From NCBI RefSeq assembly GCF_014217565.1, contig NZ_CP043661.1, positions 4,402,001 through 4,466,000 of the forward strand: a DNA stretch of 64,000 nucleotides, given 5' to 3'. A program made the position numbers and the translations under genes. Under the pieces are notes generated by a model. That model saw nothing but the letters and a program-made list of their open reading frames with translations. It ran no database searches and had not been told where the DNA came from. The stretch is from Kribbella qitaiheensis (GTDB lineage: Bacteria > Actinomycetota > Actinomycetes > Propionibacteriales > Kribbellaceae). Each line of letters begins with the position of its first letter. The first letter of the stretch is position 1. Positions 40,524-49,039 of the stretch are shown here, piece by piece.

Positions 40524-41327
40524 TCAGGCCGCGGTGCCCTTGTTGTAGCTCTTCTGGGCCCAGAAGTAGCCGACCAGGGCGATGGCCACGCACCAGGCGA
40601 GTGCGAGCCAGCCGGTGCCGCTGTCCATCGGCGCTCCCAGCAGCAGGTGGCGCAGGGTGTCGATGATCGCGGTGAACGGCTGGTACTCGGCGAACCAGCG
40701 GATGCCGCTCGGCATCGACTCCAGCGGGATGAAGGTGTTGCTCAGGAAGGGCAGCAGCAAGCTGATCGGCAGCACGATGTTGCTCGCCCCTTCCGCGGTC
40801 TTGCTGGTCAGACCCAGCGCGATCGCGAACCAGGTCAGGCTGACGGTCACGGCGATCATCAGTCCGGCCGCCAGTACCCATTCGCCGAGCGACGCGTTCG
40901 GGCGGAAGCCGATCAGGACGGCGAACCCGATCACCAGTGCCAGGCTGGCGATCGTCAGGATCACGTTGCCCAGCACGTGCCCGGTCAGTACGGCCGGCCG
41001 GAAGATCGCCATCGTCCGGAACCGGGCGACGATGCCCTCGCTCATGTCCATCGCGGCGCCGACCGCCGGCGACATCGTCCCGGACGCGATGGACATCAGC
41101 AGGATGCCCGGGGTGAGGAAGTCGATGTAGTCGAAGTCGCTCCCGCCACCGGTACCGCCGCCGAGGCCGGCCGAGAAGGTGTCGCCGAAGATCAGGCCGA
41201 ACAGCAGGATCATGATGACCGGCATCCCGAGCGCGCCGAGAGACAGACCGGGGTAGCGCAGGGCGTGCCGCAGGTTGCGGCGCAACATCGTGGCGGTGTC
41301 GGCGATCGGGTAGCTCACGGTGCTCAT
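40524..41327 (-). CDS. ABC-2 type transporter permease (DrrB-like)
   Basis: A 267-aa membrane protein with six helices, beginning about residue 30 (LGALGMPVIMILLFGLIFGD) and ending near 255. The conserved DrrB regions GILLMSIASGTMSPAVGAAMDMSEGIVARFRTM and FIPLESMPSGIRWFAEYQPFTAIIDTLR are present. It pairs with the ATPase whose stop overlaps its start by 4 bases (ATGA). Likely exports a hydrophobic drug or lipid. Confidence 0.93.
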   Translation of the reverse strand: MSTVSYPIADTATMLRRNLRHALRYPGLSLGALGMPVIMILLFGLIFGDTFSAGLGGGTGGGSDFDYIDFLTPGILLMSIASGTMSPAVGAAMDMSEGIVARFRTMAIFRPAVLTGHVLGNVILTIASLALVIGFAVLIGFRPNASLGEWVLAAGLMIAVTVSLTWFAIALGLTSKTAEGASNIVLPISLLLPFLSNTFIPLESMPSGIRWFAEYQPFTAIIDTLRHLLLGAPMDSGTGWLALAWCVAIALVGYFWAQKSYNKGTAA

Positions 41328-42292
41328 TTGCTCGTCACCTTCTGGTCGTCGTTCTGGTGGCTGGTGGGTTGGCCGGTGACGGCGAAGAACACGTCGTCCA
41401 GGTCGGGGGTGTGGACGGTCAGTTCGTCCACCTCGAGGGAGGCGTCGTCGATCCGGGCGAGCAGGGCGCGCAGCGACTGCACGCTGCCGTCGTTCGGCAC
41501 TAGGAGGACCAGCGACTCGTCGTCCCTCGATGCCGCCGGCAGCACCTGGGCCGCCGCAGCGAACTCGTCGGGCGCGGTGAAGCGGAGCCGGATGTGCCCA
41601 CCCGGTGCCAACCGCTTCAGCTCGGCCGGGGTGCCCTGGGCAACCAGCTTTCCGTGATCCAGTACTGCGATCTGGTCGGCGAGCTGGTCCGCTTCCTCCA
41701 GGTACTGCGTGGTCAGCAGGACGGTGACGCCACCGGCGACCAACTCCCGGACGAGCTGCCACATGCCGTGCCGGCTGCGTGGGTCGAGCCCGGTCGTCGG
41801 CTCGTCCAGGAAGATGATCCGCGGGCTCCCGACCAGCGTCATCGCGAGGTCGAGTCGCCGCTTCATGCCGCCGGAGTACGTCATCGCGAGCTTCTTGCCG
41901 ACGTCGGCGAGGTCGAACTGCTCCAGTAGCTCGGTCGCCCGGCGGCGCCCTTCGCTGCGGCCGAGGTGGTGCAGGTCGGCCATCATGATCAGGTTCTCCG
42001 CGCCGGTCAGGAGACCGTCGACCGCGGAGAACTGGCCGGTGACGCCGATCGCGGCGCGGACGGCCTCGGGGTCGTTGCTCAGGTCGTGCCCGGCGACCCG
42101 GATCTCGCCGGCGTCGGCCGTGATCAGGGTGGACAGGATCTGGACCGCGGTGGTCTTGCCGGCGCCGTTCGGGCCGAGCAGCGAAAAGATGGTGCCCTCG
42201 GCAACTTTCAGGTCGATGCCGTCGAGGACGAGCTTGTCGCCGTACGACTTGCGCAGGCCGGTGACGTCGATCGCCAGGGATGAACTGTTCAT
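41324..42292 (-). CDS. ABC transporter ATP-binding protein (DrrA-like)
   Basis: A 322-aa ATPase. Walker A is GPNGAGKTT (about 40-48), signature SGGMKRR (about 141-147), Walker B IIFLDEPTTGLDPRSR. The C-terminal DrrA-specific region ends LTVHTPDLDDVFFAVTGQ. It powers the adjacent permease. The pair resembles daunorubicin-type exporters, but the substrate is unknown. Upstream is the EXLDI gene in the same direction, 145 bases away. Confidence 0.94.
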   Translation of the reverse strand: MNSSSLAIDVTGLRKSYGDKLVLDGIDLKVAEGTIFSLLGPNGAGKTTAVQILSTLITADAGEIRVAGHDLSNDPEAVRAAIGVTGQFSAVDGLLTGAENLIMMADLHHLGRSEGRRRATELLEQFDLADVGKKLAMTYSGGMKRRLDLAMTLVGSPRIIFLDEPTTGLDPRSRHGMWQLVRELVAGGVTVLLTTQYLEEADQLADQIAVLDHGKLVAQGTPAELKRLAPGGHIRLRFTAPDEFAAAAQVLPAASRDDESLVLLVPNDGSVQSLRALLARIDDASLEVDELTVHTPDLDDVFFAVTGQPTSHQNDDQKVTSK

Positions 42293-42437
42293 GCTTCCTC
42301 GCTTGTTTTTGGGCAGGGTGAACCTGACCTGATGGCCAAAAGGGGTGATGGGAGGAGATTCAGGGCGTGCGGATCCAGCCGGCCGACCGGTGCCGGCCGC
42401 TACTGGGGTGGAGCTTCAGTTGTCGTGGTGCGGGGGA

Positions 42438-42965
42438 TCAGATGTCGAGGTCCTCCACCGCCGGCTGATCGGCGGCTTCCTCGACCAGGGCGTACAGATC
42501 GTCGGGGACCAGCTCGCGCAGTTCCTCGACCGTGTCGACGACGTGCAGCGTGGTCTCGCCCTGCGCCATGCTCCAGGTCTGGTTGGTGGCGAAACTGCCG
42601 ATCCAGGTCCGCCAGCCGGTCAGTTCCTCACCGTCGACGGTCGTGGTGCTGGTGAACTGGTTGCTCCGGTCGGCGTGCAGGACGAACTTCCCGGTCTTGC
42701 TCCGATAGACCTTGAAGGCTTCGTAGCCGTTCTTGTTCGAGCGGCCACCTTCGGCGATCAGCACACCGGAGAACCGCTGCTTGCGCCCCGATCCGCGCCC
42801 GACCCGAACGGTGATCTCGTCGAACCCCTCGAGCCGGCCCTCTTCCATCTCCACATACCGGCGCAGCGCGGTCGAGATCGCTTGAGACAGGTTCCCGGCC
42901 AGTTCCTGGGCCCGCTTGTAAAGTGCCAGGTCGTCGTCGGAAACATAGATCGTCTTGTTCGGCAT
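42438..42965 (-). CDS. EXLDI family protein with N-terminal ribbon-helix-helix
   Basis: A 175-aa protein ending EDLDI, the EXLDI family signature. Residues 1-42 look like a ribbon-helix-helix DNA-binding domain: strand KTIYVSDDD, helix LALYKRAQELAG, turn, helix LSQAISTALRRYVEME. The middle (about 50-150) is a beta-rich region (GWRTWIGSFATNQTWSMAQ). Its upstream region carries three palindromic boxes (42977-43016), so it likely regulates itself. It lies upstream of an ABC exporter in the same direction and may control it too. ATG 42965 has GGAGGAG upstream. Confidence 0.85.
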   Translation of the reverse strand: MPNKTIYVSDDDLALYKRAQELAGNLSQAISTALRRYVEMEEGRLEGFDEITVRVGRGSGRKQRFSGVLIAEGGRSNKNGYEAFKVYRSKTGKFVLHADRSNQFTSTTTVDGEELTGWRTWIGSFATNQTWSMAQGETTLHVVDTVEELRELVPDDLYALVEEAADQPAVEDLDI

Positions 42966-42976
42966 CTTCTCTCCTC

Positions 42977-43016
42977 CTACGTAGAACTATACGCACATCT
43001 CTACGTAGACGTCTAC
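42977..43016. promoter_or_regulatory. Palindromic operator array before the EXLDI gene
   Basis: CTACGTAG (42977-42984), TCTACGTAGA (43000-43009) and GTAGACGTCTAC (43005-43016) are each perfect palindromes sharing a CTAC/GTAG unit. The first two centres are 24 bases apart. Confidence 0.65.
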
Positions 43017-43061
43017 ATATATTCGTCGCGAGCGTTCGAGCGGCTCCCTAGCATCAGACTC

Positions 43062-43532
43062 GTGACCAGCCCAGAGAGCCGCTATGACGACCTGACGGAT
43101 CGCGCCTCCGCCCTGTACGACGAGGGCAAGCTGGAGGCGGCTCTGGAGGTGCTGGCCGAGCCGCGTCCCGGGCTCGAGCCCTGGTTTGCCGAGCTCGCCC
43201 ACTTCGAGGCCTGCTTGCATGGCGCTCTTGGCGATACGGCTGCCGGCGGGCGGGCGGCCCTCGACTGGGCGTTGACCGAGGCACCGACAGCGGCGTCCGG
43301 CGTCGTCGTACTAGCTCCGGCCTTGCGGGAGTTGCCTGCCGAGGCTCAAGGACCGTTGACACCCGCGACCGTGCTGATCGGCACGGGCGACGACCTACGC
43401 GAGGTCGTGGACGAAGCCGCAGACAAACTGACCGCTTTCGGCCTGGCCGTCCAGCAGCTCCCCGGCCTGGTCCACGAGTATCCCCAGGACTTCGCCCAGC
43501 GGTTGGCCGAACTCCTCCCCAGTTGTGGATAA
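43062..43532 (+). CDS. Hypothetical TPR-like protein
   Basis: A 156-aa protein I cannot place. The N-terminal half has helix-turn-helix repeats like a tetratricopeptide (DDLTDRASALYDEGKLEAAL, then FAELAHFEACLHGALGDTAAG). The C-terminal half reads as a beta-alpha unit (TVLIGTGDDLREVVDEAADKL). GTG 43062 is the first plausible start after the divergent operator. The TAA stop lies inside a DnaA-box-like sequence. It is divergent from the EXLDI gene and may share its control. Confidence 0.6.
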   Translation: MTSPESRYDDLTDRASALYDEGKLEAALEVLAEPRPGLEPWFAELAHFEACLHGALGDTAAGGRAALDWALTEAPTAASGVVVLAPALRELPAEAQGPLTPATVLIGTGDDLREVVDEAADKLTAFGLAVQQLPGLVHEYPQDFAQRLAELLPSCG

Positions 43533-43660
43533 GGCGGTGGTCAAACCTCCTTCATCCACAGATTTCGGCGACTTTCGGCTCCGCGCGGGCCAAAGTCGGG
43601 GAAAACCTGGGGACAAGCCGGGGAAAAACTGTGCACACCTGGGGATACCCATGTGGATAA
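43524..43660. promoter_or_regulatory. Cluster of DnaA-box-like sequences
   Basis: Two perfect TTATCCACA boxes on the reverse strand (43524-43532 and 43652-43660) flank TCATCCACA (43552-43560, 8/9), TTGTCCCCA on the reverse strand (43608-43616, 8/9 to TTGTCCACA) and a weaker GTATCCCCA (43640-43648). All lie in one 137-base stretch between convergent genes. It resembles a DnaA-binding cluster. Confidence 0.55.
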
Positions 43661-43685
43661 CTCCACTGGTGTAATTCGGTTTGCG

Positions 43686-43711
43686 CGCCGCGGAGCCAGT
43701 GCTCCGCGGCG
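43686..43711. terminator. Perfect hairpin between convergent genes
   Basis: CGCCGCGGAGC (43686-43696) and GCTCCGCGGCG (43701-43711) form an 11-bp stem with a CAGT loop, after crgA and after the TPR-like gene. Confidence 0.6.
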
Positions 43712-43735
43712 TGGTGCGGTGCTAACTGAGTGGGG

Positions 43736-44002
43736 TCAGATCCACTGGGTGGAGACGACGAAACCGGTCGCGATCAGGCCCATGCCGATCAGCAGGTTCC
43801 AGTTGTTCAGGTCTCTCATCACCGGGATGTCCTGGCCCGCCACGTAGAAGACCACGAGCCAGGCGAGTCCGAGCAGCCAGCAGCCGAGCATCAGCGGCGC
43901 CACCCAGACGCGACTGGTGGTGCGGGGCTTCTTCGGAGTCTTCTCCACCTTCACCTTCTCGGCGGAGGACTTCTTCGTTTTGCGACTGCTCGACTCGGGC
44001 AC
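43736..44002 (-). CDS. crgA: Cell division protein CrgA
   Basis: An 88-aa two-pass membrane protein. The N-terminus is basic (KTKKSSAEKVKVEKTPKKPR). Helices are about 32-53 (VWVAPLMLGCWLLGLAWLVVFYV) and 66-85, with the linker AGQDIPVMRDLNNWNLLIG typical of CrgA. It regulates septum placement and FtsZ/PBP recruitment in actinobacteria. It opens the conserved block that ends with fhaA. Transcribed away from DUF881. Confidence 0.95.
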   Translation of the reverse strand: MPESSSRKTKKSSAEKVKVEKTPKKPRTTSRVWVAPLMLGCWLLGLAWLVVFYVAGQDIPVMRDLNNWNLLIGMGLIATGFVVSTQWI

Positions 44003-44128
44003 GGATTCGACTCCTTGTAGCGGACACTAAGGTGAGTGGTGTCGCCTCGGTTCGCGAGGCCGGCACCAGCCACACCACTGGGTCTGGCCTCGGTTAGCGT
44101 AGTGCAGACGGGAGCAAGGGGTTCACGG

Positions 44129-44905
44129 GTGAGCAGGCTGCGGCGGTTTTCGCTCTGGCGCGCGGGTGCGCCGGTGGCGCTGCTGTGCGCCGGTCTGCTG
44201 TTCGCGACCAGTGCCACCAACGCTCGTGGCACCGATTTGCGCCCTAGCCGCAACACTACGCTCGCGGGTCTCGTGGAGGAACAGAGTCGCCGCAGCGCGA
44301 CCCTGACCCGGCAGCACGCGGCTCTAAGCCAGGACATCGAGAAGCTCCAGGCGCAACAGGGCTCGATCGCGCCGAAGCTGGCCAAGCAGCTGAAGGATCT
44401 GTCCGAGCAGGTCGGCACGGTCCCGGTCGCCGGCCCGGGTCTCACCGTCACGCTCAAGGACGCCCCGTCGCAGGTGGTGAAGGACAACCCGGACGTCGAC
44501 GCCGACTGGCTGGTGATCCATCAGCAGGACATCCAGGCCGTCGTGAACGCGCTCTGGGCCGGTGGCGCCGACGCCATCTCGATCCAGAACCACCGGGTCA
44601 TCTCGACCACCGGGATCAAGTGCGTGGGCAACTCGGTGGTCCTGCACGGCGTTCCGTACCTGCCGCCGTACAAGATCACCGCGATCGGGGATCGCCGCAT
44701 GCTGCAGAAGGCGCTGGACGATTCGCAGTACATCGACAACCTGCAGGACTACGTGGTGAAATTCCAGCTCGGCTACGAGGTGAAGACCCAGTCGTCGATC
44801 TCGATGCCGGCGTACGAGGGCACGCTGGACCTCCAGAGCGCGACAGTGCCGGGTTTCGAGAAGACGCCGACGGCCAGTCCGTCCTCGTCCACCAGCGGTC
44901 GTTGA
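44129..44905 (+). CDS. DUF881 family membrane-anchored protein
   Basis: A 258-aa protein. A single N-terminal membrane segment (residues about 10-30) is followed by a coiled coil (LAGLVEEQSRRSATLTRQHA) and the DUF881 domain (about 90-235: GPGLTVTLKDAP, NALWAGGADAISIQNHRV). GTG 44129 follows a GGGAGCAAGGGG site; the longer frame upstream looks unlikely. DUF881 proteins usually neighbour crgA or the divisome; function unknown. It is transcribed towards pabA, 14 bases before it. Confidence 0.88.
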   Translation: MSRLRRFSLWRAGAPVALLCAGLLFATSATNARGTDLRPSRNTTLAGLVEEQSRRSATLTRQHAALSQDIEKLQAQQGSIAPKLAKQLKDLSEQVGTVPVAGPGLTVTLKDAPSQVVKDNPDVDADWLVIHQQDIQAVVNALWAGGADAISIQNHRVISTTGIKCVGNSVVLHGVPYLPPYKITAIGDRRMLQKALDDSQYIDNLQDYVVKFQLGYEVKTQSSISMPAYEGTLDLQSATVPGFEKTPTASPSSSTSGR

Positions 44906-44919
44906 GCAGGCCTGTCAGA

Positions 44920-45546
44920 ATGGTCCGCATGCCGCGGATTCTTGTCGTCGACAACTACGACTCCTTCGTCTACAACCTGGTGCAGTACCTCCAGCAGTTG
45001 CAGGCCGACACCACTGTGCTTCGCAACGACGAGATCACGCCGGACCAGGTCACGGAGTACGACGGCGTGCTGCTGTCGCCCGGACCGGGGACGCCCGAGG
45101 AAGCCGGGGCGTGCGTCGACATCGTGAAGGAGAAAGGCGGCCAGGTCCCGATCTTCGGGGTCTGCCTGGGCCTGCAGGCGATCGGAGTCGCGTACGGCGG
45201 GGTGGTCGGTCGCGCGGACGAGTTGCTGCACGGCAAGACCAGTCAGGTGTTCCACGAAGGCGCAGGGGTGCTCTCCGGGTTGCCGTCGCCGTTCACCGCG
45301 ACCCGGTACCACTCGCTGGCGATCGCACAGGACAGCGTGCCCGACGAGTTGCAGGTGACGGCGCGGACCGAGGCCGGTGTGATCATGGCGGCGCGGCACC
45401 GGGACCTGGCGGTCGAGGGCGTCCAGTTCCACCCCGAGTCGGTGCTCACCGAGGGCGGCCACCGGATGCTGGCCAACTGGCTCGCGACCTGCGGCGACCC
45501 CGAAGCGGTGGGCCGCTCGGCCGGGATGGCTCCCGTCGTCAGCTGA
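44920..45546 (+). CDS. Glutamine amidotransferase of the anthranilate/para-aminobenzoate type
   Basis: A 208-aa class I amidotransferase that hands ammonia from glutamine to chorismate (TrpG/PabA). The oxyanion start VVDNYDSFVYNLVQYL, the catalytic Cys in FGVCLGLQAIG, and the His/Glu in QFHPESVLTEGG are all present. In this actinobacterial locus it is commonly annotated as PabA or TrpG and lies beside pknB. No synthase partner gene is near, so the pathway is not certain. Start ATG 44920 or 44929. Confidence 0.93.
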   Translation: MVRMPRILVVDNYDSFVYNLVQYLQQLQADTTVLRNDEITPDQVTEYDGVLLSPGPGTPEEAGACVDIVKEKGGQVPIFGVCLGLQAIGVAYGGVVGRADELLHGKTSQVFHEGAGVLSGLPSPFTATRYHSLAIAQDSVPDELQVTARTEAGVIMAARHRDLAVEGVQFHPESVLTEGGHRMLANWLATCGDPEAVGRSAGMAPVVS

Positions 45547-45560
45547 ACCAGGACAAACAA

Positions 45561-45592
45561 AAAGGACCGCGGGACGAATCCCGCGGTCCTTT
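45561..45592. terminator. Bidirectional terminator
   Basis: AAAGGACCGCGGGA (45561-45574) pairs perfectly with TCCCGCGGTCCTTT (45579-45592) over a CGAA loop, between convergent pabA and pknB. Confidence 0.9.
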
Positions 45593-45603
45593 GTCGTTCT
45601 CCG

Positions 45604-47454
45604 TCAGCGCTCGCCGCTGGGGCTCCGGCCGGGCACCCCGCCGCCGATGATCGGCGTCTCGGTGGTGCTCGGGGGGTCGGTCGGCGTGCTGCTCGGCGGG
45701 TCCGTCGGCTCGACCTTGGTCGCGATCGAGAGCACGACCTTGGTGCCCTTGTCCACCTTGCTGCCCGCCTTCACGCTCTGCTTGACCACGGTGCCCTCGG
45801 CGATGGTCGGGTCGGTGGTGGGCGCCGACAAGTAGCCGACAACCAGCCCGAGAGCCTTGAGTGCCTGGGTCGCGTCGTCCTGGTTCCGCGTGGTGACGTC
45901 CGGCACCTCCACCTTCACACTGCCGCTGGACAGGGTCAGCGTGAACCGGGTGCCGGGCGCATACTGGCCGCCGGCGTCCGGGCTGATGCTGACGACGGTG
46001 CCCTTGGGCTTGTCGCTGTCGGTGGTGTTCGTCTTGGACGCCACCTCGAACTTGCCCGGCGAGTTCTCCAGGGCGTCCCGGGCGTCCGACTCGGACTTAC
46101 CGATCACGTTCGGCACCGCGAAGGTGTTCGGTCCGGCGGACACCACGAGGTTGACGGTGGAGTTCTTGTCGACCATCGCGTTCGGACCGGGGGTCTGCCT
46201 GGCCACCGAGCCCTTCGGTACGTCGGTGCTGGCCGCGGAGGTCGAGGCCACCTGCAGCCCCTTCGCCTCGATGATCGCGGTCGCCTCGGCCAGCGACTTA
46301 CCGACGACACTCGGCACGGAGACCTGGATGGCGACGGGGGGCGCGTCGTCCTTCTTGCCCATGTTCGTGATGATCGCGTAGGCGCCGACCGCGACGGCGA
46401 CGATCGCCAGGCCGAGCAGGAAGTACGCCAGGCCACGGTTCCGGCGGGCCCGGGCAGCTTCGACCTCGTCGTCCCCGTTGTCCGGCGGCAGCAGGTCGCT
46501 CTGCTGCGGCCGGTACGCCTGGGTCGCGGCCGTGGACGGTGCCACGGCGGTCTGCTGGATCGCGCGGGTCTCGGCGACCGCGACCATCGGTGCGGTCACC
46601 TGCTGGCCGGCCAGCACCCGGTGGATGTCGGCCCGCATCTCCGAGGCGCTCTGGTAGCGGTGCTCGCGGTTCTTGGTCAGCGCCTTCAGGACGACCGCGT
46701 CGACCTCCGGCGGGATGTCCGGATCGTACGACGACGGCGGCAGCGGCTCTTCCCGGACGTGCTGGTAGGCCACCGAGACCGGCGACTCACCCACGAAAGG
46801 CGGCCGGCCGACGAGCAGTTCGTACAGCAGGCAGCCGGTCGAGTACAGGTCGGACCGCGCGTCGACCGTCTCACCACGAGCCTGCTCGGGCGACAAGTAC
46901 TGCGCGGTGCCGATCACGGCCGCGGTCTGGGTCATGTCGGAGGTGGTGTCCGCGACGGCGCGGGCGATGCCGAAGTCCATCACCTTGACCTGGCCCTGCG
47001 GGGTCAGCATCACGTTGCCGGGCTTGATGTCGCGGTGCACGATGCCGGCCCGGTGGCTGTAGTCGAGCGCCTCGAGCACGCCGGAGGTGATCTCCAGGGC
47101 GCGCTCGGGCATGATCTTGCGGCCCTCGCGGATCAGGTCACGCAGCGTCTTACCGGTCACCAGTTCCATCACGATGTACGGAATGGTGATGCCGGAGCCG
47201 TTCGGGTCCGGCTCCTCGCCGGTGTCGTAGACCGAGACGATGGTCGGGTGGTTCAGCGAGGCCGCCGACTGTGCCTCGCGCCGGAATCTGGCCTGGAAGG
47301 TGGAGTCGCTGGCCAGGTCGACCCGGAGCCGCTTGATCGCGACCGACCGCCCGAGCCGGTTGTCGATGCCCTTGCGGACGTCGGCCATACCCCCTCGACC
47401 CAGCGGCTCGCCCTCTTCGTAGCGGCCGCCGACGAGACGTGCCTGCGATGTCAT
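45604..47454 (-). CDS. pknB: PASTA-domain Ser/Thr kinase PknB
   Basis: A 616-aa membrane receptor kinase. The kinase domain (about 13-280) has GRGGMADV, K41 in VAIK, D142 in HRDIKPGN, DFGIARA and SPEQARGE. A membrane helix is about 349-370 (GLAYFLLGLAIVAVAVGAYAI). Three extracellular PASTA units follow (VSVPSVVGKSLAEA, TFAVPNVIGKSESDA, VEVPDVTTRNQDDA), fewer than the four of many homologues. The tail is Pro/Thr-rich. It senses peptidoglycan fragments and phosphorylates division and wall proteins; PstP is its phosphatase. Confidence 0.96.
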   Translation of the reverse strand: MTSQARLVGGRYEEGEPLGRGGMADVRKGIDNRLGRSVAIKRLRVDLASDSTFQARFRREAQSAASLNHPTIVSVYDTGEEPDPNGSGITIPYIVMELVTGKTLRDLIREGRKIMPERALEITSGVLEALDYSHRAGIVHRDIKPGNVMLTPQGQVKVMDFGIARAVADTTSDMTQTAAVIGTAQYLSPEQARGETVDARSDLYSTGCLLYELLVGRPPFVGESPVSVAYQHVREEPLPPSSYDPDIPPEVDAVVLKALTKNREHRYQSASEMRADIHRVLAGQQVTAPMVAVAETRAIQQTAVAPSTAATQAYRPQQSDLLPPDNGDDEVEAARARRNRGLAYFLLGLAIVAVAVGAYAIITNMGKKDDAPPVAIQVSVPSVVGKSLAEATAIIEAKGLQVASTSAASTDVPKGSVARQTPGPNAMVDKNSTVNLVVSAGPNTFAVPNVIGKSESDARDALENSPGKFEVASKTNTTDSDKPKGTVVSISPDAGGQYAPGTRFTLTLSSGSVKVEVPDVTTRNQDDATQALKALGLVVGYLSAPTTDPTIAEGTVVKQSVKAGSKVDKGTKVVLSIATKVEPTDPPSSTPTDPPSTTETPIIGGGVPGRSPSGER

Positions 47455-47581
47455 TCCTCTGCCTTCCAACCTGCGCGGATCGAACTCGGCCAAAACAAAC
47501 TCAAGCCGCCCACGGTAGCCGGGGTTACCAGCCGGCCCCGGTGCTGCGGACGCTCTGTCACCTGGTTGTACCTCATCGTTG

Positions 47582-49039
47582 TCACTGGTTCAGCACCGCT
47601 TCCATCACGGCCTTGGCGATCGGCGCCGCCAGAGCGCCGCCGGCGATGTCGTTGCGCGGGACGTTCGCGTCCTCGATCATCACCGCGACCGCGATCTTCG
47701 GGTCGTTGGCCGGCGCGAACGCGGTGAACCAGGCGAACGGCGGCTTGTCCGGCGAGGTCTGCGCCGTACCGGTCTTGCCGGCCACGTCGATGCCGCTGAT
47801 CTGGCCCGGCTTGCCGGTGCCGTTCTTCACCACGTCGACCATCATCGCGGTCAGCTGGGCCGCGACCTCCGGCGAGACCGCCTGGTGCAGCGACTCCGGC
47901 TTGGTCTCGGAGACCGTCTTCAGGTCCACGGTCTTGATGTTCTGGACGATGTACGGCTTCATCACGTCGCCGCCGTTGGCGATCCCGGCCGCCACCATCG
48001 CCATCTGCAACGGTGTCGCCCGGACGTCGAACTGGCCGATCGCGGACTGGGCCGTCTGCGGTGCGTTCGGGTCAGCCGGGAACTGGCTGGCCGCGGCGCC
48101 CAGTTCGGGCAGTTGCCGCTCACCGAAGCCGAACTTCTCCGCCTGGTCCCGGAGCGCCTCGGCGCCGAGATCGAGGCCGATCGAGCCGAACGCGGTATTG
48201 CACGAGTTCCGCAGCGCCACGGTCAGCGTCGCGTTGTCGCTGCCGCCGCAGTTGCGGCCGTTCTCGTTGGGCAGCTTGACCGTGGTCTGTGGCAGGTCCA
48301 GCTCGGCCGGTGAGCGCACCTGGGTCTGCGGGTTGTACTTGCCGCTCGACAGGGCGGCGGCCGCGGTGACCAGCTTGAAGGTCGAACCCGGCGGGTAGAG
48401 CTCCTTGATCGCGCGGTTCGACATCGGCCTGTCCTTGTCCGCGTTCAGCGCCTTCCAGCTGGCGCCGACCTTGGTCAGGTCGTGCCCGGCCAGCTCGTTC
48501 GGGTCGTAGGTCGGCAGGCTCACCAGCGCGAGCACCTTGCCGGTCTTCGGCTCGATCGCGACGACCGCACCCTTCTTGCCTGCCAGTCCCCGGTACGCCG
48601 CCTGCTGGGCGGCCGCGTTCAGTGTCAGCGAGACGCTCGCGCCCTGCTGCCGTCGATCGGTGATCACGTCGACCACCCGGCGGAAGGCCAGCGACGGGTC
48701 CGAGCCGTTCAGCTCCGAGTTCTGGCTCAGCTCGATGCCGGCCCGGCCGAACAGGTAGGAGTAGAACCCGGTCACCGGGGCGTAGATCTTGGCGATGTTC
48801 GGCGGGTAGGTCCGCTGGTACACGAACCGATCGTTCGACTCCGCGCTCTTCGCGACCGGCGTACTGCCGACCAGGATCGGGCCGCGGTTCACCGAGAACT
48901 GCGAGTCGCGGACCCGGCGGTTGTCATTGCGGCCGTTCAGTTCACCGGCCCGGAAGGCCTGCAAATAGGTGGAGTTGGCCATCAGCGCGAGCATCAGGAT
49001 GATCGCGGCCACGGCCAGTCGTCGGATTGCTGAGTTCAC
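47582..49039 (-). CDS. pbpA: Penicillin-binding protein, class B (PbpA)
   Basis: A 485-aa transpeptidase with one N-terminal membrane helix (about 5-27). Active-site Ser is S219 in GSTFKLV; SCN and KTGTAQT motifs follow. A dimerisation region begins at about residue 40. It cross-links peptidoglycan together with RodA, whose gene is directly upstream and overlaps by 4 bases. In Mycobacterium pknA lies between pbpA and pknB; here the genes are separated by 127 bases with no pknA. Confidence 0.95.
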   Translation of the reverse strand: MNSAIRRLAVAAIILMLALMANSTYLQAFRAGELNGRNDNRRVRDSQFSVNRGPILVGSTPVAKSAESNDRFVYQRTYPPNIAKIYAPVTGFYSYLFGRAGIELSQNSELNGSDPSLAFRRVVDVITDRRQQGASVSLTLNAAAQQAAYRGLAGKKGAVVAIEPKTGKVLALVSLPTYDPNELAGHDLTKVGASWKALNADKDRPMSNRAIKELYPPGSTFKLVTAAAALSSGKYNPQTQVRSPAELDLPQTTVKLPNENGRNCGGSDNATLTVALRNSCNTAFGSIGLDLGAEALRDQAEKFGFGERQLPELGAAASQFPADPNAPQTAQSAIGQFDVRATPLQMAMVAAGIANGGDVMKPYIVQNIKTVDLKTVSETKPESLHQAVSPEVAAQLTAMMVDVVKNGTGKPGQISGIDVAGKTGTAQTSPDKPPFAWFTAFAPANDPKIAVAVMIEDANVPRNDIAGGALAAPIAKAVMEAVLNQ

